Shown here one piece after another: positions 17,802 through 28,160 of a stretch of 64,000 nucleotides of DNA (position 1 is its first letter; every line of letters starts with the position of its first letter). The position numbers and the translations under genes were made by a program. The notes beneath the pieces were generated by a model, which searched no databases, was not told where the DNA came from, and saw only the letters and a list, made by a program, of their open reading frames with translations. This DNA comes from Burkholderiales bacterium (GTDB taxonomy: Bacteria; Pseudomonadota; Gammaproteobacteria; Burkholderiales; Burkholderiaceae_C), in NCBI GenBank assembly GCA_029268225.1, contig JAJUGJ010000011.1, positions 39,757 through 103,756 of the forward strand, given 5' to 3'.

Positions 17802-18482
17802 ATGAATCTTGATCATCTGTTTGAAAGCAACCGCGCGTGGGCGCGGGACGTAGAGCGTCGCACCCCTGGTTTTTTCTCGCGACTTCAGCAGCAGCAGTCC
17901 CCAGAGTACCTGTGGATTGGCTGCAGTGACAGTCGTGTGCCTGCCAACGAAATCTGTGGCGTGCTACCCGGTGAAATGTTCGTCCATCGCAACGTGGCGA
18001 ACGTGGTGGCGCACTCCGATCTCAACTGTCTGTCGGTGATGGAGTTCGCCATCGACATGCTCAAGGTCAAGCACATCATGGTGGTGGGTCACTATGGTTG
18101 TGGTGGGGTACGCGCCGCCATGGATGATCTGCGTATCGGCATCGTGGACAACTGGATCCGTCACGTCAAGGATGTGCGCAACAGCCACTTGGACTGGTTG
18201 AACACCGTGCCCGAGGGCTCCATGCGCTACGACGCCCTGTGTGAACTCAATGTGCTGCAGCAGAGCTTCAATGTATGTCAGACCACAATGGTTCAAGACG
18301 CTTGGGCTCGCGGTCAGGAAATCGTCGTACACGGCTGGGTCTATGGGATTCAGAATGGTCTCATCAATGACCTGCGCATGTCGGTCAAGAGCAGCGATGA
18401 CGTTGTGCCCGCCTATGAGAAGGCTGTGGCCCAATTGCGTGATCGTTACGCCGCATTGGCGGCATCTTTGTCTTCCCAGTGA
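17802..18482 (+). CDS. can: beta-class carbonic anhydrase
   Basis: 226 aa. Interconverts CO2 and bicarbonate in the cytosol, supplying bicarbonate to carboxylases. Zinc ligands of the beta class are Cys41 (CSDSR, with the Asp43/Arg45 dyad), His97 and Cys100 (HYGCGG). The start giving [14 protein letters not shown] matches relatives; an upstream ATG at 17751 adds 17 residues lacking family similarity. The stop is 8 bp before the aceK ATG, and the GAGG that probably serves aceK overlaps the can stop codon, so the two are likely co-translated. Confidence 0.97.
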   Translation: MNLDHLFESNRAWARDVERRTPGFFSRLQQQQSPEYLWIGCSDSRVPANEICGVLPGEMFVHRNVANVVAHSDLNCLSVMEFAIDMLKVKHIMVVGHYGCGGVRAAMDDLRIGIVDNWIRHVKDVRNSHLDWLNTVPEGSMRYDALCELNVLQQSFNVCQTTMVQDAWARGQEIVVHGWVYGIQNGLINDLRMSVKSSDDVVPAYEKAVAQLRDRYAALAASLSSQ

Positions 18483-18490
18483 GGTTGTCA

Positions 18491-20404
18491 ATGGACCGCA
18501 GCGCCATGTTTCCGCAACAGCTGACCGATCCGCGCGTGTTCGAGATTGCGCGGGCCTTGCTGGATGGATTTGATCGTCACTACAAGATCTTCAGTGAAAC
18601 CAGCGCGCAGTCCAAGCGACGATTCGAAGAGGCCGATTGGCACGGTCAGCAGACTGCCCAGCGCGTCCGCATCGAGTTCTACGACCTGCGGGTGAAGGAA
18701 GCGGTCGAGCGGCTGGAGAATGATTTTGGAGCGAGCACCCTGCCGATGGAGGTGTGGCACCAGATCAAGCTCTTCTACATCGGCTTGCTCACCGGTCACC
18801 GTCAGCCTGAGTTGGCAGAGACTTTTTTCAACTCGGTCACCATCAAGATTCTCGACCGCCAGTACTACCGCAACGACTTCATCTTTGTGCGTCCTGCGGT
18901 CTCCACCGAGTACATCGATGATGACGAGGCGGATGGTTACGGTACCTTCCGGGCTTACTACCCAACACGTGAGAACCTGCTCGGCACGCTCAAGCAGATT
19001 GTCCTGAATTACGAACTGCGTGTGCCCTTCGACGATCTTGATCGTGACGTCAGGCTTGTTTATGAGTCACTGATCGAGCAGATCGGTCATGTTCGTCTGC
19101 GCACGAACTTCCAGATTCAGGTGCTGTCATCGCTGTTTTATCGCAACAAGGGTGCCTACATCGTGGGCAAGATGGTCAACGGCTTCCGCAGCCTGCCTTT
19201 TGCCATTCCCATTCTCCACAACTCCAAGAACCGGCTCTACATTGATGCAGCCCTCTTCGGGGAGGATGACCTGCTGGCCTTGTTCAGCTTTGCGCGTGCC
19301 TACTTCATGGTGCACATGCCGGTGCCATCGGCTTATGTCCAGTTCTTGCGCTCGTTGATGCCACGCAAGCCTCGCGCCGAGTTGTACAACGCCATTGGGC
19401 TGCAGAAGCACGGCAAGAACCTTTTTTACCGAGACTTCCTCTTCCACTTGCGTCACTCAGGCGACAAGTTCCGTATCGCGCCCGGCATCAAGGGCATGGT
19501 GATGCTGGTGTTTGATCTGCCGTCCTACCCCTTTGTCTTCAAGGTCATCAAGGACTACTTTCCGCCGCAGAAGGAGATCACGCGCGAAGGCATCATGGGC
19601 AAGTATCAGCTCGTGAAGCAGCACGATCGGGTTGGGCGCATGGCGGACTCGCTGGAGTTCACCAACGTGGCTTTTCCTCGGCACCGTTTTGACGATGAGT
19701 TGATCGAAGAACTGAAGAAATTTGCCCCCAGCGTGATGGAGGAGGAAGAAGACGGTCAAGTGTTGATCGTCAAGCATCTCTACATCGAGCGACGCATGAT
19801 TCCGCTCAACATCTACATTCAGGAGGCTGAGGGGGAGTCACTGGAGCACGCAGTCATCGAGTATGGCAACGCGCTCAAAGACCTTGTGGCTGCCAACATC
19901 TTCCCCGGCGACATGCTGTGGAAAAACTTCGGCGTGACGCGCAACGGCAAAGTCGTGTTCTACGACTACGACGAAATCGAATACGTCACCGACTGCAACT
20001 TCCGCAAGGTGCCCACACCTCGCAACGAAGAGGAAGAGATGTCTGGTGAGATTTGGTATTCGGTGGGGCCGCGCGACGTGTTCCCCGAGACCTTCGGCCC
20101 ATTCTTGTTGGGCGACCCACGCGTGCGCGAGATTTTCATGCGCCACCACGCTGATCTGCTGGAACCCGAGTTCTGGCAGCAACACCAGCAGCGTATCCGC
20201 GAAGGGTACGTCCACGACGTGTTCCCGTATGACCGGGCACGCCGCTTTATCCACAAGATTCAGGACCAGCAGGCACTCAAGGAGCCTTCGGACGAGGTTG
20301 CGCCCGTGGAGGAGCCGGTGGACGTGCCCCCCTTGGGGAGCGCCGTTCACGACCAGGGGACTTTGTCGGGCTTCCAGTCAGGCGGCACGAGCAGCGCCGA
20401 CTGA
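18491..20404 (+). CDS. aceK: isocitrate dehydrogenase kinase/phosphatase
   Basis: 637 aa, somewhat longer than E. coli AceK (about 578). Bifunctional enzyme that phosphorylates and dephosphorylates isocitrate dehydrogenase to divert carbon to the glyoxylate shunt. Family segments include [40 protein letters not shown] (ATP-binding lysine region), [16 protein letters not shown] and the [11 protein letters not shown] tail; about 40 residues of Pro/Ser-rich tail follow. ATG 18491 is preferred to GTG 18479 because GAGG lies 7 nt before it. aceA and aceB are not in the window, so the bifunctional regulator is separated from its usual partners. Confidence 0.97.
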   Translation: MDRSAMFPQQLTDPRVFEIARALLDGFDRHYKIFSETSAQSKRRFEEADWHGQQTAQRVRIEFYDLRVKEAVERLENDFGASTLPMEVWHQIKLFYIGLLTGHRQPELAETFFNSVTIKILDRQYYRNDFIFVRPAVSTEYIDDDEADGYGTFRAYYPTRENLLGTLKQIVLNYELRVPFDDLDRDVRLVYESLIEQIGHVRLRTNFQIQVLSSLFYRNKGAYIVGKMVNGFRSLPFAIPILHNSKNRLYIDAALFGEDDLLALFSFARAYFMVHMPVPSAYVQFLRSLMPRKPRAELYNAIGLQKHGKNLFYRDFLFHLRHSGDKFRIAPGIKGMVMLVFDLPSYPFVFKVIKDYFPPQKEITREGIMGKYQLVKQHDRVGRMADSLEFTNVAFPRHRFDDELIEELKKFAPSVMEEEEDGQVLIVKHLYIERRMIPLNIYIQEAEGESLEHAVIEYGNALKDLVAANIFPGDMLWKNFGVTRNGKVVFYDYDEIEYVTDCNFRKVPTPRNEEEEMSGEIWYSVGPRDVFPETFGPFLLGDPRVREIFMRHHADLLEPEFWQQHQQRIREGYVHDVFPYDRARRFIHKIQDQQALKEPSDEVAPVEEPVDVPPLGSAVHDQGTLSGFQSGGTSSAD

Positions 20405-20409
20405 GCCCG

Positions 20410-20437
20410 CCTCGTTGGCACGAGTGTGTCAACGAGG
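20410..20437. terminator. hairpin between convergent aceK and bamD
   Basis: CCTCGTTGGCAC (20410-20421) pairs with GTGTCAACGAGG (20426-20437) around a GAGT tetraloop, 12 bp with one G-U pair. It lies in the 48-bp gap between the two convergent stops. No good T-tract follows on either side, so it may be a 3'-end stabiliser or a weak bidirectional terminator rather than a classical one. Confidence 0.55.
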
Positions 20438-20452
20438 TCAGGGAAGGTCAGG

Positions 20453-21283
20453 TCACCAGAGTTGCCACCAGGGCTTGTCTGCAGGCTTCAAGGCCTCCCC
20501 GCTGAGGTAAGCGCTGTCAGGGAAGCTTTGTTTGAGCACCCGGGTGGCGTCATCACGCAATTGCACCAGCCCCAGTTGGTCATACGCTCGAGACATGATG
20601 TAGAGCGCTTCCTCGATGGCTGGTGATTGTGGATAGTCCTTGATGGCCTGTTGGGCACGGTTGGCTGCAGCCAAATAGGCACCACGGCGCAGGTAGTAAC
20701 GTGCCACGTGCACCTCGCCAGCAGCCAACGAGTTCACCACATGGTTCATTCGCAGGCGTGCATCCTCGGCATACTTGGACTCGGGAAAGCGATCCACAAC
20801 CTGCTTGAACGACTCATAGGCATCACGCGAGGCCTGTTGGTCGCGCTCGGACAGGTCTTGGCGAGCCAGGCGGCCAAACAGCCCCAGGTCTTCATTGAAG
20901 TTGATCAACCCTTGCAGGTAGTAGGCGTAGTCCATTGCCGGGCTGGTGGGGTGCAGGCGGATGAACCGTTCCAGCTTGGCCAGGGCTTGCGCCTTTTCCC
21001 CGCTTCGGTAGTAGGCATAAGCCAAGTCCAGTTGAGCCTGTTGAGCCAGCAGCGTGCCGGAAGCGCGAGCTTCTACCTTCTCGAGCATCTTGACTGCGGT
21101 CTCGAAGTTGCCGTCGGCCTGTTCTGCCTTGGCGTCTGCGTACAATTTGTCCGAGTTGATGTTCGCGTACTCGTCTTGTGGCGCGGTACCGCAAGCCGCC
21201 AAGGCGGCGCTCAAAGCCAGTGACATCAGCCCGGCACGACGGCCGGTCCAGAAGCTTGAGGATGTGTTCTTCAGCAGTTTCAC
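20453..21283 (-). CDS. bamD: outer membrane assembly lipoprotein BamD
   Basis: 276 aa from GTG 21283. Essential lipoprotein partner of BamA in outer-membrane protein insertion. The N-terminus is a lipoprotein signal with lipobox LAAC and Cys31; the rest is a five-TPR array (YADAKAEQADGNFETAVKML, AYAYYRSGEKAQALAKLERFI, DAYESFKQVVDRFPESKYAEDA, YLRRGAYLAAANRAQQAIKDYP, ALYIMSRAYDQLGL). An in-frame GTG at 21334 is disfavoured because a TATACT -10 element at 21347-21342 would place transcription start on it. Divergent from rluD, a very common arrangement. Confidence 0.96.
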   Translation of the reverse strand: MKLLKNTSSSFWTGRRAGLMSLALSAALAACGTAPQDEYANINSDKLYADAKAEQADGNFETAVKMLEKVEARASGTLLAQQAQLDLAYAYYRSGEKAQALAKLERFIRLHPTSPAMDYAYYLQGLINFNEDLGLFGRLARQDLSERDQQASRDAYESFKQVVDRFPESKYAEDARLRMNHVVNSLAAGEVHVARYYLRRGAYLAAANRAQQAIKDYPQSPAIEEALYIMSRAYDQLGLVQLRDDATRVLKQSFPDSAYLSGEALKPADKPWWQLW

Positions 21284-21394
21284 GTTGAGTTTCTTGCGGA
21301 TGAGTCCGCTCACAGTCACGCCATCCGGCGCCACAATGCGCAGTATAGAAGCCCTGCGCCTCTACTTTGCGCCCACCCCTGTTTTGATTGCCAT

Positions 21395-22546
21395 ATGGCC
21401 CGACCTACTCGTTCTGCTTCCTCCCGTCCGCTCACCGCTTCCGAGCCTGATCTGTCTGAACCCATGGCGCTCGCCCAACTTGCCGACGACGATTGGGGAG
21501 ACGACGAGGCCGTCGATGAGGTGGTGGGGGACGCAGGTCGGGCAGGGCGCCCTGTTCCCGAGTCGCGCAGCCTGGAGGTTCCTCTCTCTGCCCAAGGCCA
21601 GCGCCTGGACGCCTACCTCGCCGCCTGCATTCCCGAGTATTCCCGCAGTCATCTCAAGACTTTGATTGATGAAGGATGCGTCCAGGTCAATGCCCAAGTC
21701 GCCACCTCGGCGTCTCGCAAGGTCATGTTGGGGCAGTGTGTGGAGATCTTGCTGAAGCCCACGGCGCAGAGCCAAGCGTTTGTGCCCGAGCGGATGGACC
21801 TTGATGTGGTGTTTGAAGACGAGCACCTCATGGTGATCCATAAGCCGGCGGGCTTGGTCGTGCATCCGGCAGCGGGCAACTGGAGTGGCACCTTGATGAA
21901 CGGTCTGCTGGCGCATCACCCGGCAGCGGTTGATTTGCCGCGTGCCGGCATCGTTCATCGCTTGGACAAGGACACCAGTGGTTTGATGGTGGTTGGTAAA
22001 TCACTGGTCGCAGTCACCGCGCTTGGGCGGGCCATCGCCGCCCGCGAGGTCAGTCGCCAGTACTTGGCGTTGGTTCAGGGTGTGGTGGCAGAAGAGTTCA
22101 CTGTCGAGTCGTCGATCGGGCGTGACCCTGTCACCCGGGTCCGCATGGCCGTTGTGCCGGCGGGCAAGCCTGCTCGCACTGACGTGAAGCGTCTGTTGTG
22201 GGGGGAGTGGGCACCTGACCAAAGTGGGGTGAAAGCTGACGATCGTCGGCCTGCGCGAGCGTACAGCGGCGTGCTCTGTACCCTGCACACGGGGCGCACG
22301 CATCAGATCCGGGTGCATCTGAGCAGCCGACGCCATCCTTTGGTCGCGGACACGCTTTATGGTGGCGTGCCTGCGTTGGGTCTGACGCGCCAGGCCCTTC
22401 ATGCCGCGCGCTTGTCCTTTGTGCATCCCATCACAGGAGAGAGCCTGCGTTTCGAGGCGCCTTTGCCACCCGACATGGCAGAGGCTTGGGCCCTGTTGGA
22501 GAGCTCCGCGCGTGACGCTGCACAAAATTTGGCTTCTGGTGCATAA
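21395..22546 (+). CDS. rluD: 23S rRNA pseudouridine(1911/1915/1917) synthase RluD
   Basis: 383 aa. Acidic N-terminal extension (1-65), S4 RNA-binding domain (about 70-130, RLDAYLAACIPEYSRSHLKTLI), then the RluA-type synthase core with HRLDKDTSG and catalytic Asp191, and TGRTHQIRVHL. RluD modifies helix 69 of 23S rRNA at the subunit interface. RluD is more likely than RluC because of the divergent bamD neighbour and the LMVIHKPAGLVVHPAAGN segment. The usual downstream pgeF/laccase-like gene is not present; scpB follows after 266 bp. Confidence 0.95.
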   Translation: MARPTRSASSRPLTASEPDLSEPMALAQLADDDWGDDEAVDEVVGDAGRAGRPVPESRSLEVPLSAQGQRLDAYLAACIPEYSRSHLKTLIDEGCVQVNAQVATSASRKVMLGQCVEILLKPTAQSQAFVPERMDLDVVFEDEHLMVIHKPAGLVVHPAAGNWSGTLMNGLLAHHPAAVDLPRAGIVHRLDKDTSGLMVVGKSLVAVTALGRAIAAREVSRQYLALVQGVVAEEFTVESSIGRDPVTRVRMAVVPAGKPARTDVKRLLWGEWAPDQSGVKADDRRPARAYSGVLCTLHTGRTHQIRVHLSSRRHPLVADTLYGGVPALGLTRQALHAARLSFVHPITGESLRFEAPLPPDMAEAWALLESSARDAAQNLASGA

Positions 22547-22812
22547 TGGCAACCCAGATGCAGGGCGAAAAGCCCTGACACCAGTGGCTTTGAGAAAAGC
22601 GCGACTGACTGGCCGGTATCCTTGTGTGTTGCTGGCCATCGCCTCTGACGAGGCCTCCTGTTCAGACTGATGCCCGCGTGCTCGCCCGATTTGCCCTGTT
22701 CGGCAGCGTAACGGGCTTATAACGAGTCCCTCTGTGCCGGCCCGATTGCTGGCGTTTGGTTTGGTTGACGGTGCTGCAGATGTGGCCGTCGTAGACCTTC
22801 ACGATTGAAGAG

Positions 22813-23583
22813 ATGGAAGTCCTCGATCCTCAGGATGCCGAGCGCATCCTGGAAGCCGCACTGCTGTGCGCCAGTCAGCCGATGACGGTGCGAGACATGC
22901 GTCAACTGTTTGACAACGCCGTGTCGGCAGACGCGGTGCGTGGCATGTTGGACAAGCTGTCTGCGCAGTGGTTTGGTCGTGGGGTGGAATTGCGCGAATT
23001 GGCCTCAGGGTGGCGGTTTCAGACGCGGGCCGATGTCCAGGCTCATCTGGATCGACTCAATCCGGAGAAGCCGCCCAAGTACACGCGAGCCACGCTCGAA
23101 ACGCTCGCCATCATCGCTTACAAGCAGCCTGTGACACGAGGTGACATCGAAGACATCCGGGGCGTGACAGTCAGCTCCAACATCATCAAGCAACTTGAAG
23201 ACAGGGGCTGGGTTGAGGTGATCGGCCACCGTGATGCGCCGGGGCGACCAGCTTTGTTCGCCACGACCAGGCAGTTTCTCGATGATCTGGGGCTCGCATC
23301 GCTCGCGCAGCTGCCCACGCTGGAGGGGTTGCCCGTCAGCCAGGGCCTGTTGCCGGGGCTGGATGACCTGATGCCAGATGCCGTCTCTGACGATGCCGGA
23401 TCGAATGCCGAGCAGTCGTCCATTCTTGAAACCGAACTCGGTGCGATTGAAGCACCCCTTGAGCCTGCTTCGGCAGCCACCTTTGCTGATGCGCAGTCCG
23501 ATGTGGTCGGCGCGTCCATGACATCGTCTGATGCTTTTGAATCGCCAGGCTCTGATGTCGTCTCTTTTCCTTCCGCATCATGA
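22813..23583 (+). CDS. scpB: segregation and condensation protein B
   Basis: 256 aa. ScpB dimers bind ScpA and the SMC complex in chromosome condensation. Two winged-helix domains are visible; the second contains the signature [24 protein letters not shown] in parts ([24 protein letters not shown]) and GRPALFATT. Beyond residue 190 the sequence is acidic and Ser/Ala-rich, a non-conserved tail. GAAGAG precedes ATG 22813. scpA is not adjacent. The stop overlaps the rluB start as ATGA, a pairing seen in many proteobacteria. The 266 bp upstream (22547-22812) contain no convincing gene, only a CATAAT hexamer and a small GNRA-like hairpin at 22561-22577. Confidence 0.95.
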   Translation: MEVLDPQDAERILEAALLCASQPMTVRDMRQLFDNAVSADAVRGMLDKLSAQWFGRGVELRELASGWRFQTRADVQAHLDRLNPEKPPKYTRATLETLAIIAYKQPVTRGDIEDIRGVTVSSNIIKQLEDRGWVEVIGHRDAPGRPALFATTRQFLDDLGLASLAQLPTLEGLPVSQGLLPGLDDLMPDAVSDDAGSNAEQSSILETELGAIEAPLEPASAATFADAQSDVVGASMTSSDAFESPGSDVVSFPSAS

Positions 23584-25574
23584 CCGCTGAAAACGTGCCC
23601 ATGCAAGATCCTCAAGAACAGTCCCTGGTCACCGAAGAGGTGGTCAAGCCCAAACGTGTGCGTCGCACCAAGACGGCCGAGCCGGCTCAGGCCTCCGCCG
23701 CCGTTGTTGCCGATGTGAGTGAAGCCGTGCCGGCCTCGAAGCCCAAGCGTGCACCGCGCAAGAAGGTTGCCGAGCCGGTTTCCGGTAATGTAGAGGTCGA
23801 TGCGACTTCCAGCGCTGCCGTCGTGACTGAGGCGCCATCTTCCGAAGCCGAGCAGCCTGTCAAGCCCAAGCGTGCGCCGCGCAAGAAGGTTGTGGAGTCC
23901 GTTGTGGCCGAAGCAGCTCCGATGGTGGCTGAAGTCGTCGAGTCTTTCTCTGAGGTTCAGCCGGTTGCTGCGCCGGTCGATGTGGCGGTTGAGGCTGCCG
24001 ATGCTGTGCCAGCCGTCGATTCGGAGGAGGCAGCGCCGCGCGGAGAGCGAGGCCGTCGTGAGCGTGGTGATCGCCGGGGTCCTCGTGCAGATCGTCCGCC
24101 TCGTGAAGAGCGCCGCCCTCGCATGGCAGAAGGCGAGCAGGCAGATGATGCTGCAGATGAGGCCGAGGAAGGTGTTGAGCCGCGCCAGGGCTCGCGCCGT
24201 GCGGCCATCGCCGCCGAACAGGCCACTGAGGTCTTCGCCGAATTGATCTCGGGTGACTTCGACAAGGAACGGGAAGAGGCCGAAGAGGCTGCAACCGAAG
24301 AAGGTGGTGTCTACAAGCGGGTGCTGCTGCCCGAGCCGGACGCCCCTAAGTTGCAGAAAGTTCTGGCCCAGGCTGGCGTGGGATCACGCCGCGACATCGA
24401 GCAAATGATCGAAGACGGCCGCATCGAGGTCAACGACCAGGTGGCCCACATCGGTCAGCGCATCTCCTTCGGGGATCGCATCAAGGTCGCTGGTCGTCCG
24501 ATCAAGGTTCGCATTGCACCGCCCGCTGCCCGCATCCTGGCTTATCACAAGCCGACGGGCGAAGTGGTCACCCATGACGATCCGCAGGGTCGCCCGACCG
24601 TGTTCCGTCGTCTGCCGCGCCTGCACAATGGCAAGTGGATGTCGGTCGGTCGCCTCGACCTGAACACCGAAGGCCTGCTGCTGTTCACCAACTCCGGTGA
24701 GCTGGCCAACCAGTTGATGCACCCCCGCTTTGGCGTGGAGCGCGAGTACGCGGTGCGCGTGTTGGGCTCGCTGGGTGAAGATGCCCGCAACAAGCTGCTG
24801 ACCGGCGTCGAGATCGACGGCCAGACCGCCTCGTTCGTGTCCATCAGCAACGGTGGTGGCGAAGGCGTGAACCAGTGGTATCGCGTGGTCATCACCGAAG
24901 GCCGCAACCGCGAAGTGCGCAAGCTGTTCGACGCCGTGGGTTTGACCGTCAACCGTCTGATCCGTGTGCGTTACGGTGCCATCGTGCTGCCGCGCGGCCT
25001 CAAGCGTGGCGTGTGGGTCGAGCTGGGCGAGTCCGACGTGCGTGCGGTCAAGGCCCTGGCCGGTATGGACCGCCAACAAGAGCAAGGCCAAGGTGGCCGC
25101 GGCGGCCGTGGGCAACAAAAGCCCGCGAAGCCCCGTCCGGTGCCCGTCGGTGGTCAGGCGCCTCAAGGCCGTGGCCCGCAACAAGGGCAGGGCGGTCGTC
25201 CGCAGGGCAAGCCCTTCGGTGGCGAGCCCGGCGCCTTTGGCAACAAGCAACGCCAGGAGCGTGACCGCGATCGTCAGGCCGGACCGCGCCATGATTCGGA
25301 GGATGACGAGCACTTTGCCCGCATCCCGAACCCCCTGGAGCAGACCTTTGATCGTCGTTTCGTGAAGGGTTCCAAGCGCATCACCGCGGGTTTTGGTCGC
25401 CCGGACCAGAACCAGGGGCAGGGCGGTCAGGACCGTCAGAAGGGTCCTCGTCAGCCTGATCCGCTGCAAACCTCCGTGGGCTACATCGGCGCCGATGCCT
25501 TCTTTGGCAAACCCGGTGGCGGCGGTGGTGGCCGTCGAGGCGGCGGTGGTGGCGGCGGACGCGGCCGTCGCTGA
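23580..25574 (+). CDS. rluB: 23S rRNA pseudouridine(2605) synthase RluB, with long disordered tails
   Basis: 664 aa, over twice the length of E. coli RluB (291). The enzyme core is at about 258-500: an S4 domain ([21 protein letters not shown]), then the RsuA-type synthase with GRLDLNTEG and catalytic Asp360, and [15 protein letters not shown]. The N-terminal 255 residues are Ala/Val/Glu-rich with three copies of a [13 protein letters not shown] module, then an Arg-rich segment. The C-terminal 160 residues are Gly/Gln/Arg-rich, ending in oligoglycine-arginine. Both tails are low complexity and probably bind RNA. Coupled to scpB by ATGA. Confidence 0.95.
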   Translation: MTAENVPMQDPQEQSLVTEEVVKPKRVRRTKTAEPAQASAAVVADVSEAVPASKPKRAPRKKVAEPVSGNVEVDATSSAAVVTEAPSSEAEQPVKPKRAPRKKVVESVVAEAAPMVAEVVESFSEVQPVAAPVDVAVEAADAVPAVDSEEAAPRGERGRRERGDRRGPRADRPPREERRPRMAEGEQADDAADEAEEGVEPRQGSRRAAIAAEQATEVFAELISGDFDKEREEAEEAATEEGGVYKRVLLPEPDAPKLQKVLAQAGVGSRRDIEQMIEDGRIEVNDQVAHIGQRISFGDRIKVAGRPIKVRIAPPAARILAYHKPTGEVVTHDDPQGRPTVFRRLPRLHNGKWMSVGRLDLNTEGLLLFTNSGELANQLMHPRFGVEREYAVRVLGSLGEDARNKLLTGVEIDGQTASFVSISNGGGEGVNQWYRVVITEGRNREVRKLFDAVGLTVNRLIRVRYGAIVLPRGLKRGVWVELGESDVRAVKALAGMDRQQEQGQGGRGGRGQQKPAKPRPVPVGGQAPQGRGPQQGQGGRPQGKPFGGEPGAFGNKQRQERDRDRQAGPRHDSEDDEHFARIPNPLEQTFDRRFVKGSKRITAGFGRPDQNQGQGGQDRQKGPRQPDPLQTSVGYIGADAFFGKPGGGGGGRRGGGGGGGRGRR

Positions 25575-25626
25575 TCCCCTTTGCGGGAACAGGAAAACAT
25601 CTTTCACAGACAAGGCTTGGTCATGT

Positions 25627-25650
25627 CCGCACAGTAGAATGTGCGGTTTT
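25627..25650 (+). terminator. intrinsic terminator after rluB
   Basis: CCGCACA (25627-25633) and TGTGCGG (25640-25646) form a 7-bp stem with loop GTAGAA, followed by TTTT. It sits in the rluB-ndk gap. The loop contains TAGAAT, a good -10 hexamer, so the site might instead or additionally be part of the ndk promoter; no matching -35 was found at 17 nt. Confidence 0.5.
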
Positions 25651-25678
25651 GTCAAGCTCACTGAACCAGGAGAATCAC

Positions 25679-26104
25679 ATGGCTATCGAACGTACCCTCT
25701 CGATCATCAAGCCCGACGCCGTTGCCAAGAACGTCATCGGCCAAATCATCAGCCGCTTCGAAGGCGCTGGCCTGAAGGTCGCCGCTGCCAAGCTGGTGCA
25801 ACTGTCGCGCGCTGAAGCCGAGCAGTTCTACGCTGTGCACGCTGCCCGTCCTTTCTTCAAGGACCTGGTTGACTTCATGATCTCCGGCCCCGTGTTCGTG
25901 CAAGTGCTCGAAGGCGAAGGCGCCATCCTGAAGAACCGCGACCTGATGGGCGCCACCGACCCGAAGAAGGCCGAAAAGGGCACCATCCGCGCTGACTTCG
26001 CTGACAGCATCGACGCCAACGCCGTCCACGGTTCCGACGCTCCTGAAACGGCTGCCGTCGAAATCGCTTTCTTCTTCCCCGCTCTGAACGTCTACAGCCG
26101 CTGA
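25679..26104 (+). CDS. ndk: nucleoside diphosphate kinase
   Basis: 141 aa, typical length. Transfers the gamma-phosphate between nucleoside triphosphates and diphosphates through a phosphohistidine. The active-site histidine is His117 in [12 protein letters not shown], and KPDAVAKN (11-18) is conserved. CAGGAGAATCAC gives a strong ribosome site just before ATG 25679. The codon choice is strongly biased to the GC-rich preferred set, as expected for a highly expressed gene. Followed 30 bp later by rlmN. Confidence 0.98.
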   Translation: MAIERTLSIIKPDAVAKNVIGQIISRFEGAGLKVAAAKLVQLSRAEAEQFYAVHAARPFFKDLVDFMISGPVFVQVLEGEGAILKNRDLMGATDPKKAEKGTIRADFADSIDANAVHGSDAPETAAVEIAFFFPALNVYSR

Positions 26105-26134
26105 GCTGCCGACCTCGCTGAGAGTTGAAGAAGT

Positions 26135-27277
26135 ATGAGCGCCGTCAACCTGCTGGATTTCGACCTGGATGGGTTGACCGCGTTCTGCGAACAACTGGGT
26201 GAAAAGCGCTTCCGCGCCACCCAGCTGTTTCGCTGGATCCATCAAAAAGGTGCGACCGATTTCGATCAGATGTCGGATCTCGCCAAATCACTGCGCAGCA
26301 AGCTCAAGGGTGTGGCCACCCTGCAAGACCTGCCTGTGATCAGTGAACACGTCTCGTCCGACGGCACCATCAAGTGGCTGTTCGACGTGGGCGCGGGCAA
26401 TGCTGTCGAGAGCGTCTACATCCCCGAATCCGATCGCGGCACGCTGTGCGTGTCCTCGCAGGCCGGTTGTGCCGTGGGATGCCGTTTTTGCTCGACCGGC
26501 CACCAAGGCTTCAGCCGCAACCTCACCACCGGCGAAATCATTGCCCAGCTCTGGCATGCCGAGCACGCGCTGCGTAAGCGCCTGGGCACCACCGAGCGCG
26601 TCATCAGCAACGTGGTGATGATGGGCATGGGCGAGCCGCTGCAAAACTACAGCGCGCTGGTGCCGGCTCTGAAGATCATGCTGGACGACCATGGTTATGG
26701 TCTGTCGCGTCGCCGCGTCACGGTGTCGACCTCGGGCGTGGTGCCCATGATCGAGCGCCTCCAGAAAGATTGTCCGGTGGCCCTGGCGGTGTCGCTGCAC
26801 GCGCCCAACGACCCGCTGCGCGACGAGTTGGTGCCGCTCAACCGCAAGTATCCCATCGATGAACTGCTCACGGCCTGCCAGAACTACCTGACGGCCGCGC
26901 CGCGCGATTTCATCACTTTCGAATACTGCATGCTCGACGGCGTCAACGACACCGACGAGCATGCCCGTCAGTTGATTGCCGTGGTCAAGGGGCGCATCAA
27001 CTGCAAGTTCAACCTGATTCCCTTCAATCCCTTCCCGGCATCGGGGCTGCATCGCTCGAACAATGAGCGCGTCCAGGCCTTTGCGCGCATCCTGGCCGAT
27101 GCCGGCATCGTGACCACGGTGCGCAAGACCCGGGGCGACGACATCGATGCCGCCTGTGGCCAGTTGGCGGGGGAGGTCCAAGACCGTACCCGTGCGGCGC
27201 AGCGGATGCTGCGTCAACCTGTGGCTGTGAAGGTGGCGATGCCCAAGCCGGGTGAGCGCAACCCTTCTGCGCGTTGA
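26135..27277 (+). CDS. rlmN: dual-specificity 23S rRNA (A2503)/tRNA (A37) C2-methyltransferase RlmN
   Basis: 380 aa radical-SAM enzyme. The 4Fe-4S cluster cysteines are Cys112, Cys116 and Cys119 in the C-x3-C-x2-C motif; [16 protein letters not shown] is the conserved SAM region. The mechanism uses two further cysteines, one of them probably in the [10 protein letters not shown] segment near the C-terminus. It methylates A2503 of 23S rRNA and A37 of some tRNAs. First gene of the rightward train that continues through pilF, rodZ and ispG, the same order as in E. coli and most gammaproteobacteria. Confidence 0.97.
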   Translation: MSAVNLLDFDLDGLTAFCEQLGEKRFRATQLFRWIHQKGATDFDQMSDLAKSLRSKLKGVATLQDLPVISEHVSSDGTIKWLFDVGAGNAVESVYIPESDRGTLCVSSQAGCAVGCRFCSTGHQGFSRNLTTGEIIAQLWHAEHALRKRLGTTERVISNVVMMGMGEPLQNYSALVPALKIMLDDHGYGLSRRRVTVSTSGVVPMIERLQKDCPVALAVSLHAPNDPLRDELVPLNRKYPIDELLTACQNYLTAAPRDFITFEYCMLDGVNDTDEHARQLIAVVKGRINCKFNLIPFNPFPASGLHRSNNERVQAFARILADAGIVTTVRKTRGDDIDAACGQLAGEVQDRTRAAQRMLRQPVAVKVAMPKPGERNPSAR

Positions 27278-27338
27278 GTGTGGGTCAGCCGCGTCTGACA
27301 CCGCACTACACTGGCATTTTTGACATGGAGATTGCCGC

Positions 27339-28160
27339 ATGAGGACGTTCCGCTCGGTGCTGACTGGTTTCTGGATGGCTGGCCTGCTGGTAGGCACTCT
27401 GAATCTGGCTGGCTGTGGCGCGACGATGCCGACGGCGACAGCAGGCAGTCAGGGGGATATCGCCACAGCCTCCGACGAAAGCGAAGTGCGCAAGCGTGCG
27501 CGCATTCGCATGGAGTTGGCGTCAACTTACTTCAGCCAAGGCCAGTTCACCACGGCACTCGATGAGTTGAAGCAGGCGGAGGCCATCGATCCCAGCTTGC
27601 CTGACACCCACGAGATGCGGGCACTGATTTACGATGCCATGGGCGACGCAGCACGGGCCGAGGCGAACTACCGTCTCGCGGTCGATCGCGAACCCAACAA
27701 TGGCAGCGTTTTGCACAACTACGGTTGGTATTTGTGTCGCAAGGGTTTGTATCCGGCGGCCGACGCCATGTTTGAGCGCGCGTCCAAGTTGCCTCAAACC
27801 GTGGCAACCAGCAAGACTTTGCTCGCCCGCGGGGTTTGCCAGATGCGGGCGGGCCTCTATCCCGAAGCGCAGGTCACGCTGGCGCGTTCTTACGAAATGG
27901 ACCCGACCAATCCCGCGACCGCTTTCAACCTGGCGTCCGTGTTGTTGCGCCGAGGTGAGCTGGAGCGCGCACGTTTCTACATTGCACGCGTGAACAGCCG
28001 CGACGAGCAAATCACTGCGGAGTCGCTGTGGCTGGCCACACGCGTTGAGCACCGCATGGGTAATCGTGAGGGCGTGCGCGACTTTGGTTCTCGCCTGCGC
28101 AGCCGTTTCCCGGCTTCCCGTGAGACCAACCTTCTCGAGTTGGGACGATTTGATGACTGA
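27339..28160 (+). CDS. pilF: type IV pilus biogenesis/stability lipoprotein PilW (PilF)
   Basis: 273 aa. Lipoprotein signal with lipobox LAGC and Cys26, followed by a TPR array from about residue 50 (RIRMELASTYFSQGQFTTALDEL, IYDAMGDAARAEANYRLAV, GWYLCRKGLYPAADAMFERA). In other bacteria this protein is the pilotin that carries the PilQ secretin to the outer membrane. No other pilus genes are in the window, consistent with its usual isolated position between rlmN and rodZ. Its stop overlaps rodZ by 8 bp. Confidence 0.93.
   Translation: MRTFRSVLTGFWMAGLLVGTLNLAGCGATMPTATAGSQGDIATASDESEVRKRARIRMELASTYFSQGQFTTALDELKQAEAIDPSLPDTHEMRALIYDAMGDAARAEANYRLAVDREPNNGSVLHNYGWYLCRKGLYPAADAMFERASKLPQTVATSKTLLARGVCQMRAGLYPEAQVTLARSYEMDPTNPATAFNLASVLLRRGELERARFYIARVNSRDEQITAESLWLATRVEHRMGNREGVRDFGSRLRSRFPASRETNLLELGRFDD

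Noticed and set aside
21284..21334. GTG start for BamD at 21334
   Set aside because: A TATACT -10 element only 8 bp upstream would make the start leaderless; GTG 21283 gives a normal lipoprotein signal.
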